Positions 36,319 to 46,328 of a stretch of 64,000 bases of DNA are shown here, piece by piece. Both the position numbers and the translations under genes were made by a program. Origin of the DNA: Aestuariivirga sp. (GTDB taxonomy: Bacteria > Pseudomonadota > Alphaproteobacteria > Rhizobiales > Aestuariivirgaceae); the NCBI GenBank assembly GCA_030680855.1, contig JAUXUN010000057.1, forward strand, positions 1 to 64,000, given 5' to 3'. Every line of letters starts with the position of its first letter. The stretch's first letter is position 1. The notes below the pieces were generated by a model, which was given only the letters and a program-made list of their open reading frames with translations, did not search any database and was not told where the DNA came from.

Positions 36319-37512
36319 ATGGCTAAGGAAATTCGCGTGCCGGCCCTCGGTGAATCCGTCACCGAGGCGACAATTGCAAAATGGTTCAAGAATGTCGGCG
36401 ATGCGGTGAAGGCCGATGAGCCCATGGTCGAGCTCGAAACCGACAAGGTGACCGTTGAAGTGCCGGCCCCCGCCTCCGGCAAGCTCAGCTCAATTTCCGC
36501 CGCCGCGGGAACCACGGTAAATGTCGGCGCCTTGCTCGGCGCCATTGAAGAAGGTGCTACCGGCGGCGCGGCCAAGCCAGCGGCGGCTGCACCCGCTGCC
36601 GCACCGGCTGCGTTGAAGATCGCGGAGCCTGCGAAAGCGGAGGCTCCGCTGTCCCCGGCCGTACGCAAGATCGTCACCGAAAACAAGCTTGACCCTGCAA
36701 CCATTCCTGCCACGGGCAAGGATGGGCGCCTGACCAAGGGTGATGTCATCGAGCAATTGTCCATGCCCGCTGTGATTCCTGTGAGCATGCCAGCCGCGGC
36801 TCCTGCCCCTTCGGGCGGTGAAGAGCGTGTGAAAATGTCAAGGCTGCGCCTCACCATCGCGCGCCGACTGAAGGAAGCCCAGAACACCGCCGCCATGCTC
36901 ACCACCTTCAATGAGGTGGACATGAGCGCCGTTATGACCTTGCGCAATTCCTTCAAGGACGTGTTCGAAAAAAAGCACGGCGTGAAGCTCGGCTTCATGA
37001 GCTTCTTTGCCAAGGCCGTGATCCAGGCCTTGAAGGACGTGCCGGCGGTCAACGCCGAAATCGACGGCGAGGATCTGGTTTACAAGAACTACTACCACCT
37101 CGGCATAGCCGTAGGCACCGAAAAGGGCCTTGTGGTTCCCGTGGTGCGCGACGCCGACCGCATGTCCTTTGCAGCAATCGAAAAAACCGTTTCCAGCTAC
37201 GGCAAGAAGGCCCGTGACGGCCAGTTGCAGATCGCCGACTTGCAGGGCGGCACTTTCACCATTTCAAATGGCGGCGTTTACGGCTCGCTGATGTCGACGC
37301 CGATTCTCAATGCTCCCCAATCCGGCATTCTCGGCATGCACAAGATTCAGGACCGCCCCGTGGCCATTGGCGGCCAGGTGGTGATCCGCCCCATGATGTA
37401 TCTGGCGCTCTCCTACGACCACCGCATCGTCGACGGCAAGGAAGCCGTCACCTTCCTGGTGCGCGTCAAGGAAAGCCTCGAAGACCCGCAGCGTGCGCTG
37501 TTGGATTTATAG
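36319..37512 (+). CDS. sucB: dihydrolipoamide succinyltransferase (E2)
   Basis: A 397-residue E2 protein: lipoyl domain with the lipoyl Lys43 in [11 protein letters not shown], Ala/Pro-rich linker (about 76-110), peripheral-subunit-binding domain ([20 protein letters not shown]), and the catalytic domain ending with [11 protein letters not shown], His368 and Asp372. It forms the core of the 2-oxoglutarate dehydrogenase complex. Ribosome site GAGGAAAG is nine bases upstream. The next gene starts 12 bases after its stop. Confidence 0.97.
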   Translation: MAKEIRVPALGESVTEATIAKWFKNVGDAVKADEPMVELETDKVTVEVPAPASGKLSSISAAAGTTVNVGALLGAIEEGATGGAAKPAAAAPAAAPAALKIAEPAKAEAPLSPAVRKIVTENKLDPATIPATGKDGRLTKGDVIEQLSMPAVIPVSMPAAAPAPSGGEERVKMSRLRLTIARRLKEAQNTAAMLTTFNEVDMSAVMTLRNSFKDVFEKKHGVKLGFMSFFAKAVIQALKDVPAVNAEIDGEDLVYKNYYHLGIAVGTEKGLVVPVVRDADRMSFAAIEKTVSSYGKKARDGQLQIADLQGGTFTISNGGVYGSLMSTPILNAPQSGILGMHKIQDRPVAIGGQVVIRPMMYLALSYDHRIVDGKEAVTFLVRVKESLEDPQRALLDL

Positions 37513-37524
37513 GAGCGCCGGTCC

Positions 37525-38283
37525 TTGGCCCAGAAGCCCGATGTCGCCATCGTAACCGGCGGAAGCCGTGGTATCGGCGCTGCAACCAGCCTGCTGCTGG
37601 CAAAGGCGGACTACCTTGTAGTGGTGAACTACGTGTCGAACGCGGCAGCGGCCAAGGCGGTTGTCTCGCAGATTGAACAGGCGGGTGGCAAGGCAGTGGC
37701 AATCAAGGGCGATGTCGCCAGCGAAAAGGACATCGTGGCGCTTTTCAAGGCCGCCGACCAGTTTGGCCAGTTGAAAGTGCTGGTCAACAACGCCGGCGTT
37801 ATAGATATGAAGGCTAGGATTGACGAAATGTCCGCCGGGAGACTGGCCCGCATGTTCGCCATTAACATCACGGGTTCTTTCCTCTGCGCCCGCGAAGCAG
37901 TGAAGCGCATGTCCACGCGCCACGGTGGAACAGGTGGCGCAATCGTCAATTTATCTTCTGCCGCGGCCACCCTCGGTTCTCCCGGAATGTTTGTCGACTA
38001 TGCTGCGAGCAAAGGCGCCATTGATGTTTTTACCCTGGGTCTGGCCCGCGAAGTGGCAAGTGAGGGAATTCGTGTGAACGCGGTCCGCCCCGGAATCATC
38101 GATACGGATATCCACGCCTCCGTTGGCGAGCCGGACCGTGTTGCACAAATGCGTGGGCAGCTTCCCATGCAGCGCGAAGGCACGTCGCTAGAGGTGGCCG
38201 AAGCGATTATTTGGCTGGCGTCCGACAAAGCATCTTATGTAACAGGTACGTGCCTGGGTGTTTCAGGTGGCCGCAGTATTTAA
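37525..38283 (+). CDS. short-chain dehydrogenase/reductase inside the TCA operon
   Basis: A 252-residue classical SDR: TGGSRGIGAAT (11-21), NNAG in VLVNNAGVIDM, catalytic Ser in NLSSAAATLG and YAASK (about residue 156). It ends with CLGVSGGRSI, close to glucose-1-dehydrogenase or FabG-type proteins, yet it has no part in the TCA cycle. It starts with TTG after TAGGAG and lies only 12 bases after sucB and 16 bases before lpdA, so it is surely co-transcribed. Substrate unknown. Confidence 0.85.
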   Translation: MAQKPDVAIVTGGSRGIGAATSLLLAKADYLVVVNYVSNAAAAKAVVSQIEQAGGKAVAIKGDVASEKDIVALFKAADQFGQLKVLVNNAGVIDMKARIDEMSAGRLARMFAINITGSFLCAREAVKRMSTRHGGTGGAIVNLSSAAATLGSPGMFVDYAASKGAIDVFTLGLAREVASEGIRVNAVRPGIIDTDIHASVGEPDRVAQMRGQLPMQREGTSLEVAEAIIWLASDKASYVTGTCLGVSGGRSI

Positions 38284-38299
38284 ATTTTGAGGACCCGTC

Positions 38300-39688
38300 A
38301 TGGCTGAACAGTTTGATCTCACCGTAATCGGCACCGGCCCCGGCGGCTATGTCTGCGCCATTCGCGCCGCCCAGCTTGGCATGAAGGTGGCCGTTATCGA
38401 AAAGCGCGCCACCCATGGCGGCACCTGCCTGAACATCGGCTGCATTCCGTCCAAGGCCCTGCTTCACGCCTCCGAGCTCTTTGCCGAGGCCAAGCATTCC
38501 TTTGCCAGGATGGGCATCACTGTCGCACCCAGCTTTGATCTGCCGAAAATGATGGGGTTCAAGCAGGAAGCCATTGATGGCAACACCAAGGGCATCGACT
38601 TCCTAATGAAGAAAAACAAGGTGACGGTCATTCGTGGGACAGGCAAGATTCTGGGCACTGGAAAGATTGATGTCGCCGGACAGATTGTCGAAACAAAGAA
38701 CATCGTCATCGCCACCGGCTCCGATGTGGCCAAGCTCAAGGGCATTGAGATCGACGAGAAACAAATCGTCTCGTCGACTGGGGCTTTGGAACTTGCGAAG
38801 GTGCCGGCCCATCTCGCCATCATTGGCGCCGGTGTCATCGGCCTTGAGCTCGGCTCCGTCTATGCAAGGCTCGGCGCGAAGGTGACGGTCATCGAATATC
38901 TCGACCGCATCCTGCCCGGCATGGATCTGGAAGTCGCAAAGAATTTCCAGCGCCTGCTGCAGAAGCAGGGCTTCACCTTCAAGCTCTCCAGCAAGGTCAC
39001 CAGCGCCACGAAAGCAAAATCGGGCGTAACCCTGCAAATCGAACCCAATACAGGCGGTGCCGCCGAATCACTTGACGCCGATACGGTGCTGGTGGCCGTG
39101 GGCCGCACGCCCTTCACCGAAGGATTGGGCTGTGAGAAGGCCGGCATCAAGCGCGACGACAAGGGCCGTATTGAAGTGGGTTCGCACTTTGAAACCAGCC
39201 TCAAGGAAGTCTACGCCATTGGCGATGTGATCAGGGGACCCATGCTGGCCCATAAGGCCGAGGACGAAGGCGTGGCGCTGGCCGAATTGCTGGCGGGCCA
39301 GGCGGGCCACGTGAACTATGATGTGATCCCCGGCGTGGTCTATACTTTTCCTGAGGTTGCAGCCGTTGGCAAGACCGAAGAGGAACTCAAGACTGCGGGC
39401 ATCGACTACAAGACAGGCAAATTTCTCTTCCTCGCCAATGGCCGGGCCAAGGCCAACCAGACCACCGATGGCTTTGTCAAAATCCTTGCCGATGCCCGCA
39501 ATGACCGGGTACTGGGGGCCCATATCATCGGCCCCGTGGCCGGCGAACTGATCCATGAAATTGCGGTCTTGATGGAGTTTGGCGGATCCGCCGAGGATTT
39601 GGCCCGAACCTGCCATGCCCACCCCACCCTCTCGGAAGCAGTCAAAGAGGCCGCCATGGCGGTTGCAGGCCGCTCAATCCACAGTTGA
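38300..39688 (+). CDS. lpdA: dihydrolipoyl dehydrogenase (E3)
   Basis: A 462-residue flavoprotein: FAD motif [14 protein letters not shown] (11-24), redox disulfide Cys43-Cys48 in [16 protein letters not shown] motif [14 protein letters not shown], and the C-terminal His-Glu pair in [15 protein letters not shown]. It reoxidises the lipoyl group of the 2-oxoglutarate dehydrogenase complex. Last gene of the operon; a 118-base gap follows. Confidence 0.96.
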   Translation: MAEQFDLTVIGTGPGGYVCAIRAAQLGMKVAVIEKRATHGGTCLNIGCIPSKALLHASELFAEAKHSFARMGITVAPSFDLPKMMGFKQEAIDGNTKGIDFLMKKNKVTVIRGTGKILGTGKIDVAGQIVETKNIVIATGSDVAKLKGIEIDEKQIVSSTGALELAKVPAHLAIIGAGVIGLELGSVYARLGAKVTVIEYLDRILPGMDLEVAKNFQRLLQKQGFTFKLSSKVTSATKAKSGVTLQIEPNTGGAAESLDADTVLVAVGRTPFTEGLGCEKAGIKRDDKGRIEVGSHFETSLKEVYAIGDVIRGPMLAHKAEDEGVALAELLAGQAGHVNYDVIPGVVYTFPEVAAVGKTEEELKTAGIDYKTGKFLFLANGRAKANQTTDGFVKILADARNDRVLGAHIIGPVAGELIHEIAVLMEFGGSAEDLARTCHAHPTLSEAVKEAAMAVAGRSIHS

Positions 39689-39806
39689 ACTTGGTTGGTC
39701 CGTTGCTGCCGTTTACCATTCGTAGTTGATCCATTTAGTGAATTGTAAAGCTTCTCCCGGATAATCAAGGCTATGCAAACGCTTGGTTCGGGCAAGGCCT
39801 TAAAGA

Positions 39807-40205
39807 ATGACAAACACTGACAAGCATGTCGATGTTCTGATCCTGGACGATGACATCGACCTGCTGACCACCACAGCGGAATTGCTCGCCGACATTGGCT
39901 ACAAGGTGAAGGGCTTTGCCGATCCGGAGTCGGCCCTTGAATTTGCCATCGGGCAAACCTTCTCCGTAGGCCTTTTTGACTTCCGGCTCGGCAGCCTCAA
40001 GAACGGCCTCGACGTGGTTGAAACCATGCAGGCTCTGGGCTGCAAGTCGGTTTATGTCATGATTTCGGCCGATGTGGAAAGTTCCACCCGCCTGCGCGCC
40101 ATCAACCTGAAGCTCTTTGATTTCATCCGCAAGCCCGTGGCTCCCGAAGTACTGCTCGAAACCATTGACCGGGCCCTTGTGCAGTCACAAAAACTGGCCG
40201 CCTGA
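39807..40205 (+). CDS. single-domain response regulator (receiver only)
   Basis: A 132-residue CheY-like receiver with no output domain. The acidic pocket is LDDD (13-16), the phosphoacceptor is Asp58 in LFDFRLG, the switch Ser87 lies in MISAD and the conserved Lys109 in RKP. Such proteins relay phosphate or act by binding a partner. No histidine kinase is in the window. It stands alone between lpdA and a convergent FAD oxidoreductase that begins its stop codon at the very next base. Confidence 0.9.
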   Translation: MTNTDKHVDVLILDDDIDLLTTTAELLADIGYKVKGFADPESALEFAIGQTFSVGLFDFRLGSLKNGLDVVETMQALGCKSVYVMISADVESSTRLRAINLKLFDFIRKPVAPEVLLETIDRALVQSQKLAA

Positions 40206-41534
40206 TTACAGGCCGGTCGTAGGCCGCGGCTTGCTGCCATCGAAAAATCTGGCATAGCGGAACGGTGCTGGATCAACGCAGGGGCTTTCGCCCATGACCA
40301 TTTGCGCCATGAGCTTGCCCGCACCCGGCCCCAAACCAAAGCCATGACCTGAAAATCCGGAGGCGAGATAGAGCCCCTCTATCTTTGGCAAGGGTGAAAT
40401 GCACGGCACCACATCGGGCGTTGCATCAATGACACCGGCCCAGCGCTCGGCAATCCGCACGGATTGAAAACGTGGATAATAATCCCTTAAGCTTGCCGCC
40501 GCCTCATCAAGAATCGAATGGACCGGCTCCGGATCAAGCATGCGAACCTCTTCAAACGGCGAGCGTTCATCCAGCCTCCAGCGCCGCTTGAACCGGGCCT
40601 CATCAAGGAACCGCCTGCCAAGCCTGAGGCGCACCCCGCTCCAATCCATTTTCAGGGCGGGCAGGAACTGGAAGAACAGGCGGAAGCTGTCCGGCATGAT
40701 GTCTGCCACCGAAAAATGCCGGTGGGCAATCGTGTAACCGCCGTCTTCACGCTTTCGAAAAGCAAATTTTCCAGCCGAGCAGGATTTCTCCACCCCAACG
40801 TCAAAGGCCTCCGTCCGCATGACGGAATTCACCACCGTAAGCTGGGGAAATGCAATATCCAGATTATGCAGGAAGCGCCGGGACCAGGCCCCGCCCGCCA
40901 GCACGGCCTGCCCGCAGGCGATGGTTCCCTTTTCCGTTACCACCGAGGTGATTTTGCCTGCGGCGGTTTCCACCCCGCGCACTGCGCAGTTCTGAAATAT
41001 TTTCACCCCAAGTTTTTGCGCGTGCCGCGCCATGGCAGGAACGGCGATAAAAGGTTCAGCCCGGCCATCGGCGGAGGTATAAAGCGCCCCCTTCCAGGCC
41101 CGCGTCGAACCCGGCTGCAATCGCTCAGCCTCGGCTCCCGAAACCAGTTTCGTATCCAGGCCGAAGGCCTTGGCATTTTCCGTGTACCATTTTTCCTTCG
41201 CGGCAAGCTCCGCCTCGGTCTCCGCAAGATAGACAATGCCACACTGGCGAAAGCCCGTTTCCGCATCCACGCGCGCGTTCATTCCGCGCCACAATTTCAG
41301 TGATTCCAGAACAAGGGGAATTTCACGCGAGTCCCGCCCCATCTGCCGGCACCAGCCCCAATTGCGCGAGGATTGTTCGCCGGCGATGATGCCTTTTTCC
41401 AGAAGCACCACGGGAACCCCGCGCTCGGCCAGTTCCAGCGCCGTGGCAACGCCGATGACGCCGCCGCCGATGACGGCAACCGTGGTTTTTTTGGGGAAAT
41501 CTGAGTCGGAGGTAACGGGATCAATAACAGGCAT
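40206..41534 (-). CDS. FAD-dependent oxidoreductase of the D-amino-acid oxidase (DAO) family
   Basis: A 442-residue flavoprotein: FAD-binding GGGVIGVATALELAERG (23-39), EKG and the SSRNWGWCRQMGRD segment which is common in sarcosine- and opine-type oxidases, and a C-terminal SGFSGHGFGLGPGAGKLMAQM typical of DAO proteins. It likely oxidises a secondary amine or D-amino acid with electrons passed to the chain or oxygen. Substrate not identifiable. Last gene of the minus-strand run that begins with pabB. Confidence 0.85.
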   Translation of the reverse strand: MPVIDPVTSDSDFPKKTTVAVIGGGVIGVATALELAERGVPVVLLEKGIIAGEQSSRNWGWCRQMGRDSREIPLVLESLKLWRGMNARVDAETGFRQCGIVYLAETEAELAAKEKWYTENAKAFGLDTKLVSGAEAERLQPGSTRAWKGALYTSADGRAEPFIAVPAMARHAQKLGVKIFQNCAVRGVETAAGKITSVVTEKGTIACGQAVLAGGAWSRRFLHNLDIAFPQLTVVNSVMRTEAFDVGVEKSCSAGKFAFRKREDGGYTIAHRHFSVADIMPDSFRLFFQFLPALKMDWSGVRLRLGRRFLDEARFKRRWRLDERSPFEEVRMLDPEPVHSILDEAAASLRDYYPRFQSVRIAERWAGVIDATPDVVPCISPLPKIEGLYLASGFSGHGFGLGPGAGKLMAQMVMGESPCVDPAPFRYARFFDGSKPRPTTGL

Positions 41535-41572
41535 GGGCGACTGCTACAAAAAGCAATGCACGGGAACAAGCC

Positions 41573-42511
41573 TTAACTCTGCGCGTGAGCCTTGCGATAT
41601 TGTTCGAGCAGGTGGGCCCGGTCCACTTCCGTGTAGATCTGGGTGGAGGAAAGGCTGGCATGGCCCAGAAGCTCCTGGATCACCCGAAGGTCCGCCCCAT
41701 TGCCCAGCAGATGGGTGGCAAAGGAATGGCGCAGCGCATGCGGCGTTGCCGTATCAGGCAGGTTCAGCACACCGCGCATTCTCTCGATCAGCAACTGGAT
41801 ATTGCGCGCGTTGAGCGGCCCGCCGCGCAGGCCCCGGAACATGGGCTCACTGGGCTTCAATGGAAACGGACAGAGTGCGATATAGGAGTCGAGAACTTCC
41901 CGCACCCGAGGCAGAACCGGGGCAATGCGCGCCTTGCCGCCCTTGCCGGTGATTACCAGGGGGGCGGATTTGGATTGCGTAAGGGTGAGGCCGATGGCTT
42001 CCGAAATGCGCAGGCCGCAGGCATATAGCAGGGTGAGTACCGCCCGGTCCCGCGCTTCCACCCATTTTGGCGTCTCGTCGGTTGACAGCACATCGCCGGC
42101 GGCCACTTGCCGGGCCGCCTGAATGTTCAAGGGCTTGGGAACGGAATGCGCCAGCTTTGGCGAACGCAGCGCCGAAAGTGCCGGATTGATGAAATAGGCG
42201 TTCCTTTCGGCAAAGCGGAAGAATGAACGGATAGCCGAAAGCTGCCGGGCGAGAGTGCGGCTTTCCACCCCGGTTTTTCGCCGCCTGGCCATGAAACTGC
42301 GGAAATCCGAGACCGTCAGGGCTGCGAGATCAGATACGGTGGCCGGCTGGCCCAGATGGTCTTTAAGGAACTGCCCAAACTGCGAAACATCGCGGGCATA
42401 GGCTTCCAGCGTCTTGGCCGCCATACGGCGCTCAGATTGCAACGATTGCAGCCAGCGCACGGCAATCCCTGCCGCATCACCCGAAAACCCAAACTGAAGA
42501 CCATCACTCAT
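41573..42511 (-). CDS. xerC: tyrosine recombinase XerC
   Basis: A 312-residue integrase: N-terminal SAM-like core-binding domain (14-105) and catalytic domain with Arg168 (GLRISEAIG), Lys190/193 (TGKGGKAR), His258-x-x-Arg261 (HALRHSFATHLL), His284 (GHASLSSTQIYT) and Tyr293. All six residues of the active site are present. It resolves chromosome dimers at dif together with XerD. The neighbourhood of fsa and priA is a conserved chromosomal setting in Rhizobiales, which argues against a mobile-element integrase. Confidence 0.92.
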   Translation of the reverse strand: MSDGLQFGFSGDAAGIAVRWLQSLQSERRMAAKTLEAYARDVSQFGQFLKDHLGQPATVSDLAALTVSDFRSFMARRRKTGVESRTLARQLSAIRSFFRFAERNAYFINPALSALRSPKLAHSVPKPLNIQAARQVAAGDVLSTDETPKWVEARDRAVLTLLYACGLRISEAIGLTLTQSKSAPLVITGKGGKARIAPVLPRVREVLDSYIALCPFPLKPSEPMFRGLRGGPLNARNIQLLIERMRGVLNLPDTATPHALRHSFATHLLGNGADLRVIQELLGHASLSSTQIYTEVDRAHLLEQYRKAHAQS

Positions 42512-42544
42512 GCCTTAACCTAGTCCCCCAATGGTTGATGACTC

Positions 42545-42844
42545 CTAACCGGTGACGACGGGCGCGCCGAAATGCTCAACCAGGGGAAACGGACTATAAA
42601 AACGATGCAGCAAATTCTTCCACGCCTGGTAACGATCAGAACTGCGAAAACCTACCGTATGGTCGGACAATTCCCGCCATTCTACCAGCAAGAGATAACG
42701 CCCCTGCTTTTCCAGGCAGCGACGAATTTCAAACCGGATGAAACCGGGCGTTGCCGCAATTAAAGGCAATGCCTCTTTCACCGCCGCTTCATAGTCCGCC
42801 GCCTCTCCGGGCGCCACATCAAGTATGGCATGTTCAAGGATCAC
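42545..42844 (-). CDS. ABM (antibiotic biosynthesis monooxygenase)-fold small protein
   Basis: A 99-residue ferredoxin-like ABM/DUF-type protein: [22 protein letters not shown] at the start, [29 protein letters not shown] in the middle. The GTG start overlaps the fsa stop by four bases (GTGA), so it is translated with fsa. Members act as cofactor-free oxygenases or signal-molecule modifiers. Function here unknown. Confidence 0.78.
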   Translation of the reverse strand: MILEHAILDVAPGEAADYEAAVKEALPLIAATPGFIRFEIRRCLEKQGRYLLLVEWRELSDHTVGFRSSDRYQAWKNLLHRFYSPFPLVEHFGAPVVTG

Positions 42845-43494
42845 AGGATGGTCTGCCCGGTCTTTTTCCAGTCAGCCAGGAACATTTCAATGCCCTTGTC
42901 GGTGAGGGGATGCTTGGCAAGGCCCTTGAGAACGGCGGGAGGTGCGGTCACTACATCAGCACCGATGAGGGCTGCCTGCTTGATGTGATTGGCGGTGCGC
43001 ACCGAGGCCACCAGGATTTCCGTATCGAACCCGTAATTGTCGTAGATCTTGCGGATTTCCGAAATGAGATTCATGCCTTCCATATGAATGTCATCAAGAC
43101 GCCCCACGAAGGGCGAAATGAACGAGGCCCCGGCCTTGGCAGCAAGCAAAGCCTGGTTGGCGCTGAAGCACAGCGTGACATTGACCATGGCCCCATCGGC
43201 TCGCAGTGCCTTGCAGGCCTTGAGGCCATCAATCGTGAGTGGCACCTTGACCGTCACGTTCTTGGCGATTTTCCTTAAGTCATTGCCTTCCCGGATCATG
43301 CCCGCAAAATCAAGCGCGGTAACCTCGGCGCTCACCGGTCCTTCGACAATCTTGCAAATCTCGGCAATGACTTCCTTGAAGGCCCGGCCCGACTTTGCAA
43401 TCAGCGACGGATTGGTGGTGACACCGTCCAGAAGTCCCGCATCGGCAAGATCGCGGATCTCCGCCACATCAGCCGTATCAACAAAAAATTTCAT
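42841..43494 (-). CDS. fsa: fructose-6-phosphate aldolase / small transaldolase
   Basis: A 217-residue TIM-barrel of the FSA/TalC type: [13 protein letters not shown] at the start and the Schiff-base Lys83 in [14 protein letters not shown]. The short length separates it from classical transaldolases of over 300 residues. It catalyses reversible aldol cleavage of fructose 6-phosphate or transaldol transfer. In the pab-xerC run, a place where small transaldolases are commonly found next to priA. The gene begins after a 16-base gap from pabC. Confidence 0.9.
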   Translation of the reverse strand: MKFFVDTADVAEIRDLADAGLLDGVTTNPSLIAKSGRAFKEVIAEICKIVEGPVSAEVTALDFAGMIREGNDLRKIAKNVTVKVPLTIDGLKACKALRADGAMVNVTLCFSANQALLAAKAGASFISPFVGRLDDIHMEGMNLISEIRKIYDNYGFDTEILVASVRTANHIKQAALIGADVVTAPPAVLKGLAKHPLTDKGIEMFLADWKKTGQTIL

Positions 43495-43510
43495 GGTTTC
43501 TTCCTTTCAT

Positions 43511-44356
43511 TCACATCAATGTGCGGGGATCAATTCCGCATTGCTTTTTGGCGAACCCGCCCAATCCCTCAATGAGTCTGTCCAGTGAGCCTTTTCCCAA
43601 TGGCTCACCATTCAATGCCGTAACCGGTCTGATAAAGCGCAGGCTATTGCACAAAAACACCGCATCCGCACGGACTAAATCTTCGAGCGGAACGGCGCGC
43701 TCGACCGGCTTGAGCCCTAGCTTCTTGGCATGGCCCAGAAGGACATGGCGCGTGATGCCGGGCAGAATGCCCTGGTCGAGGGACGGGGTAATCAGTTCAT
43801 CGCCCTGCAGCACAAAGATATTGGCAACTGTCGCGGAGGCCACATGACCCGATGTATTGAGCATCAGGGCATCGTCGGCATCTCCCGCCACTTCCCGCGC
43901 CGCCGCGATGCCATCGATATAGGACAGCGTCTTCAGCCGAGATGACGGCGCAAGTTCATTGCGCCGGACCTGCGAGACCTTGAGACGGCAAGACTGAAAC
44001 AAATTCTTCGCGGCAAACTCATCAAGCATGATGAGCAAACTGGGTGACGTGCCATCACCAGCCAACCCGCGCGCGGCTTTCCCCCGGCTCAGGGTGATGC
44101 GGAGAACCTCGCACTGCGCTTCGCTTTTTTTGAGAACTTCGGTCAGTCCGGTGAAAGTGCCTTCAGCGTTAAATGCTACGCCCAGCTCCGCAGCCGCATT
44201 GGCCATGCGTTGCACATGCTCATCAAGCCAAAGCGGTTTGTGGTTGATCACGGCCATGGTTTCGAAAACGCCGTCGCCCAGCAAGAACCCCCGGTCATGG
44301 GGGTCAAGCGGCAAGGTTCCCGCAACAAACGCCCCGTTGAACCACACTGCGCTCAA
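43511..44356 (-). CDS. pabC: aminotransferase class IV, aminodeoxychorismate lyase-like
   Basis: A 281-residue PLP protein of fold type IV: N-terminal VWFNGAFV and DRGFLLGDGVFET, PLP Lys142 in SSRLKTLSYIDGI, and the phosphate cup ILPGITRHVLL. Class IV enzymes include branched-chain and D-amino-acid aminotransferases, but a four-base overlap with pabA and the co-linear pabB make aminodeoxychorismate lyase, the last step to 4-aminobenzoate, the best call. Confidence 0.85.
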   Translation of the reverse strand: MSAVWFNGAFVAGTLPLDPHDRGFLLGDGVFETMAVINHKPLWLDEHVQRMANAAAELGVAFNAEGTFTGLTEVLKKSEAQCEVLRITLSRGKAARGLAGDGTSPSLLIMLDEFAAKNLFQSCRLKVSQVRRNELAPSSRLKTLSYIDGIAAAREVAGDADDALMLNTSGHVASATVANIFVLQGDELITPSLDQGILPGITRHVLLGHAKKLGLKPVERAVPLEDLVRADAVFLCNSLRFIRPVTALNGEPLGKGSLDRLIEGLGGFAKKQCGIDPRTLM

Positions 44357-44913
44357 TGCACCACCTCAAGAAAATTTTTCAGCATGGCATAGCCATGTTC
44401 CGTGAGGATCGACTCCGGGTGGAATTGCACGCCAAATGTCGGGTGCTGCCGGTGTTTTAGCCCCATGATCTCGCCATCATCACTGCGGGCGGTGATTTCA
44501 ATCGCGGCATTTTCCGAATCCGTTTCCACGATGAGCGAATGATAGCGCCCCGCATTGAAGCGATTGGGCAGGCCTTTGAATAGGCCTGTCCCATCATGAA
44601 TGATCTCGGACGAATCCCCATGCATCGGGCGTTTTGCGCGGGCGACCTTGCCGCCAAAGGCTTCACCGATGCACTGATGCCCCAAGCATACGCCCAGAAT
44701 AGGAAGGCGGCCGGAAAACCTCCGCACAATGTCGAGTGAATCGCCCGCTTCGTGCGGCGTGCAAGGACCGGGGGAAATCACAATCGCTTTGACCTTGAGG
44801 TCGGCCTCGCCCACTTCATCATTGCGCTTCACCACAACCTGCTCCCCAAGTTCCTCGAAATAGCGCGCGATATTGTAAACAAAGCTGTCATAATTATCGA
44901 CAATCAGGATCAT
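44353..44913 (-). CDS. pabA: glutamine amidotransferase subunit, PabA/TrpG
   Basis: A 186-residue class I glutaminase: MILIVDNYDSFVYNIARYFE at the start, the nucleophile Cys76 in GVCLGHQCIGEA and the His-Glu pair in FGVQFHPESIL. It supplies ammonia to PabB for aminodeoxychorismate synthesis. Proteins of this type can also serve anthranilate synthase; the pabB gene overlapping by four bases on one side and pabC on the other favours PabA. Confidence 0.92.
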   Translation of the reverse strand: MILIVDNYDSFVYNIARYFEELGEQVVVKRNDEVGEADLKVKAIVISPGPCTPHEAGDSLDIVRRFSGRLPILGVCLGHQCIGEAFGGKVARAKRPMHGDSSEIIHDGTGLFKGLPNRFNAGRYHSLIVETDSENAAIEITARSDDGEIMGLKHRQHPTFGVQFHPESILTEHGYAMLKNFLEVVH

Positions 44914-46274
44914 GGCGCGAAGGCCTCCATGATGCGGCTGATCTTGGTGAGCGTTTCTTCATACTCCGCCGCAGGCTCCGAGCGCGCCGTAATCCCGCCG
45001 CCGCCCTGAAATCGCGCCGTGCCCTTTGAAAACATCGCGGTGCGGATGGCGATGTTCAAATCCACTTGCCCATTGAAGCCGAAATATCCGATGGAGCCGC
45101 AATAGACACCGCGCCCCTGGCCTTCAATTTCCGCAATCACTTCCATGGCACGTATCTTCGGCGCCCCGGTGATTGAACCGCCAGGGAAAATAGCGGCAAT
45201 CAAATCACCAACGGATTTGTCGGGCTTCAACTCACCTGTCACCACGGAAGTCAGATGATGCACCGAGGCATAGCTCTCCAAACCGCACAGCACCGGCACA
45301 CGCACACTGCCCGGCGCACAGACCCGGCTCAGGTCATTGCGCAGCAGATCAACGATCATCACATTCTCTGCCCGGTCCTTCCGGCTTGAGGAAAGCTCCG
45401 CCACAAGGGCCGCATCCAGGGCCGGGTTGGGATCACGCCGCCGTGTGCCCTTGATCGGCCGCGCCTCAACCGTCGTGCCGTCAAAACTCAACAATCGTTC
45501 CGGCGAGCTCGAGGCAATTTGCACCTCGCCATAATCCAGATAAGCCGAGAAAGTTGCGGGGTTCAGGGAGCGCAGGCGTTTGTAAAACGCCAGGGCATCA
45601 AAACCCTCTGGAATTTTCGTACTGAAGCATTGCGAGATGTTAGCCTGAAAAATATCGCCCGCCAGAATATACTCAATTGCCCGCGCCACCGCAGCCTCAT
45701 AGGACTCGCGGGTGAAATTGGAGGACCAGTTCTCGATGACTGGTGATCCCAGCCCTTGCGCCTTGCGCTTCAGCAAGTCTTCAAGCTCATCGGCAGGCTG
45801 CTCGCCCGCCGTGGAAATGATCCACGCCCGCTCCTGCAGATGGTCAAAGGCAATGCCCGCATCATAGACATGCAGCATGAGCTCTGGGCACAGCGCGGGA
45901 AATTCAGGCAGGCGCGTATGAGGCTCTAGGCTGCGGCCAAAATCATAGCCGATATAGCCCGCAAGGCCCCCCTGGAACGGCGGCAGCCCCGCCAGCTTCG
46001 GCAGGCGGTTGCGGCTGAGTATTCTATCCAACACGGCAAGCGGCGCTTCTTCTTGCACAACACCATCCAGCAAGGCCCGGCCATTCTCGACTTTCAGGGT
46101 CGAGGCAGGATTACAGGCCAGAAACGAATAGCGCCCCAGTTTTTCCTGCCGCATGGTGCTTTCAAACAAGGTGAGATACGCCTGCCCCCGCAAGCGTTGG
46201 GCCAGCTGAATGGGCTCCCAGTAAACGATCTCGCGGGCATGAACTTGCGTCGGCTGAACAGTCGTATGCTTCAT
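44910..46274 (-). CDS. pabB: aminodeoxychorismate synthase component I
   Basis: A 454-residue chorismate-binding enzyme. The catalytic half shows YILAGDIFQANISQCFS, RPIKGTRRRDPNPALDAAL, ENVMIVDLLRNDLSRVC and FPGGSITGAPKIRAMEVI. It aminates chorismate with ammonia from PabA. The frame stays open far upstream over priA, but ATG 46274 gives the usual N-terminus and length. Divergent from priA with 54 bases between, so the two probably have facing promoters. Confidence 0.9.
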   Translation of the reverse strand: MKHTTVQPTQVHAREIVYWEPIQLAQRLRGQAYLTLFESTMRQEKLGRYSFLACNPASTLKVENGRALLDGVVQEEAPLAVLDRILSRNRLPKLAGLPPFQGGLAGYIGYDFGRSLEPHTRLPEFPALCPELMLHVYDAGIAFDHLQERAWIISTAGEQPADELEDLLKRKAQGLGSPVIENWSSNFTRESYEAAVARAIEYILAGDIFQANISQCFSTKIPEGFDALAFYKRLRSLNPATFSAYLDYGEVQIASSSPERLLSFDGTTVEARPIKGTRRRDPNPALDAALVAELSSSRKDRAENVMIVDLLRNDLSRVCAPGSVRVPVLCGLESYASVHHLTSVVTGELKPDKSVGDLIAAIFPGGSITGAPKIRAMEVIAEIEGQGRGVYCGSIGYFGFNGQVDLNIAIRTAMFSKGTARFQGGGGITARSEPAAEYEETLTKISRIMEAFAP

Positions 46275-46328
46275 GGCATGCGTGATATAAGACTGGCAGG
46301 CCCTCCCGTCCAAGACTATTCCAGAGCC

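Noticed and set aside
41573-42511. Integrase of a mobile element
   Set aside because: The neighbours are housekeeping genes in a conserved order, no attachment repeats or cargo are seen, and the length and motifs fit XerC.
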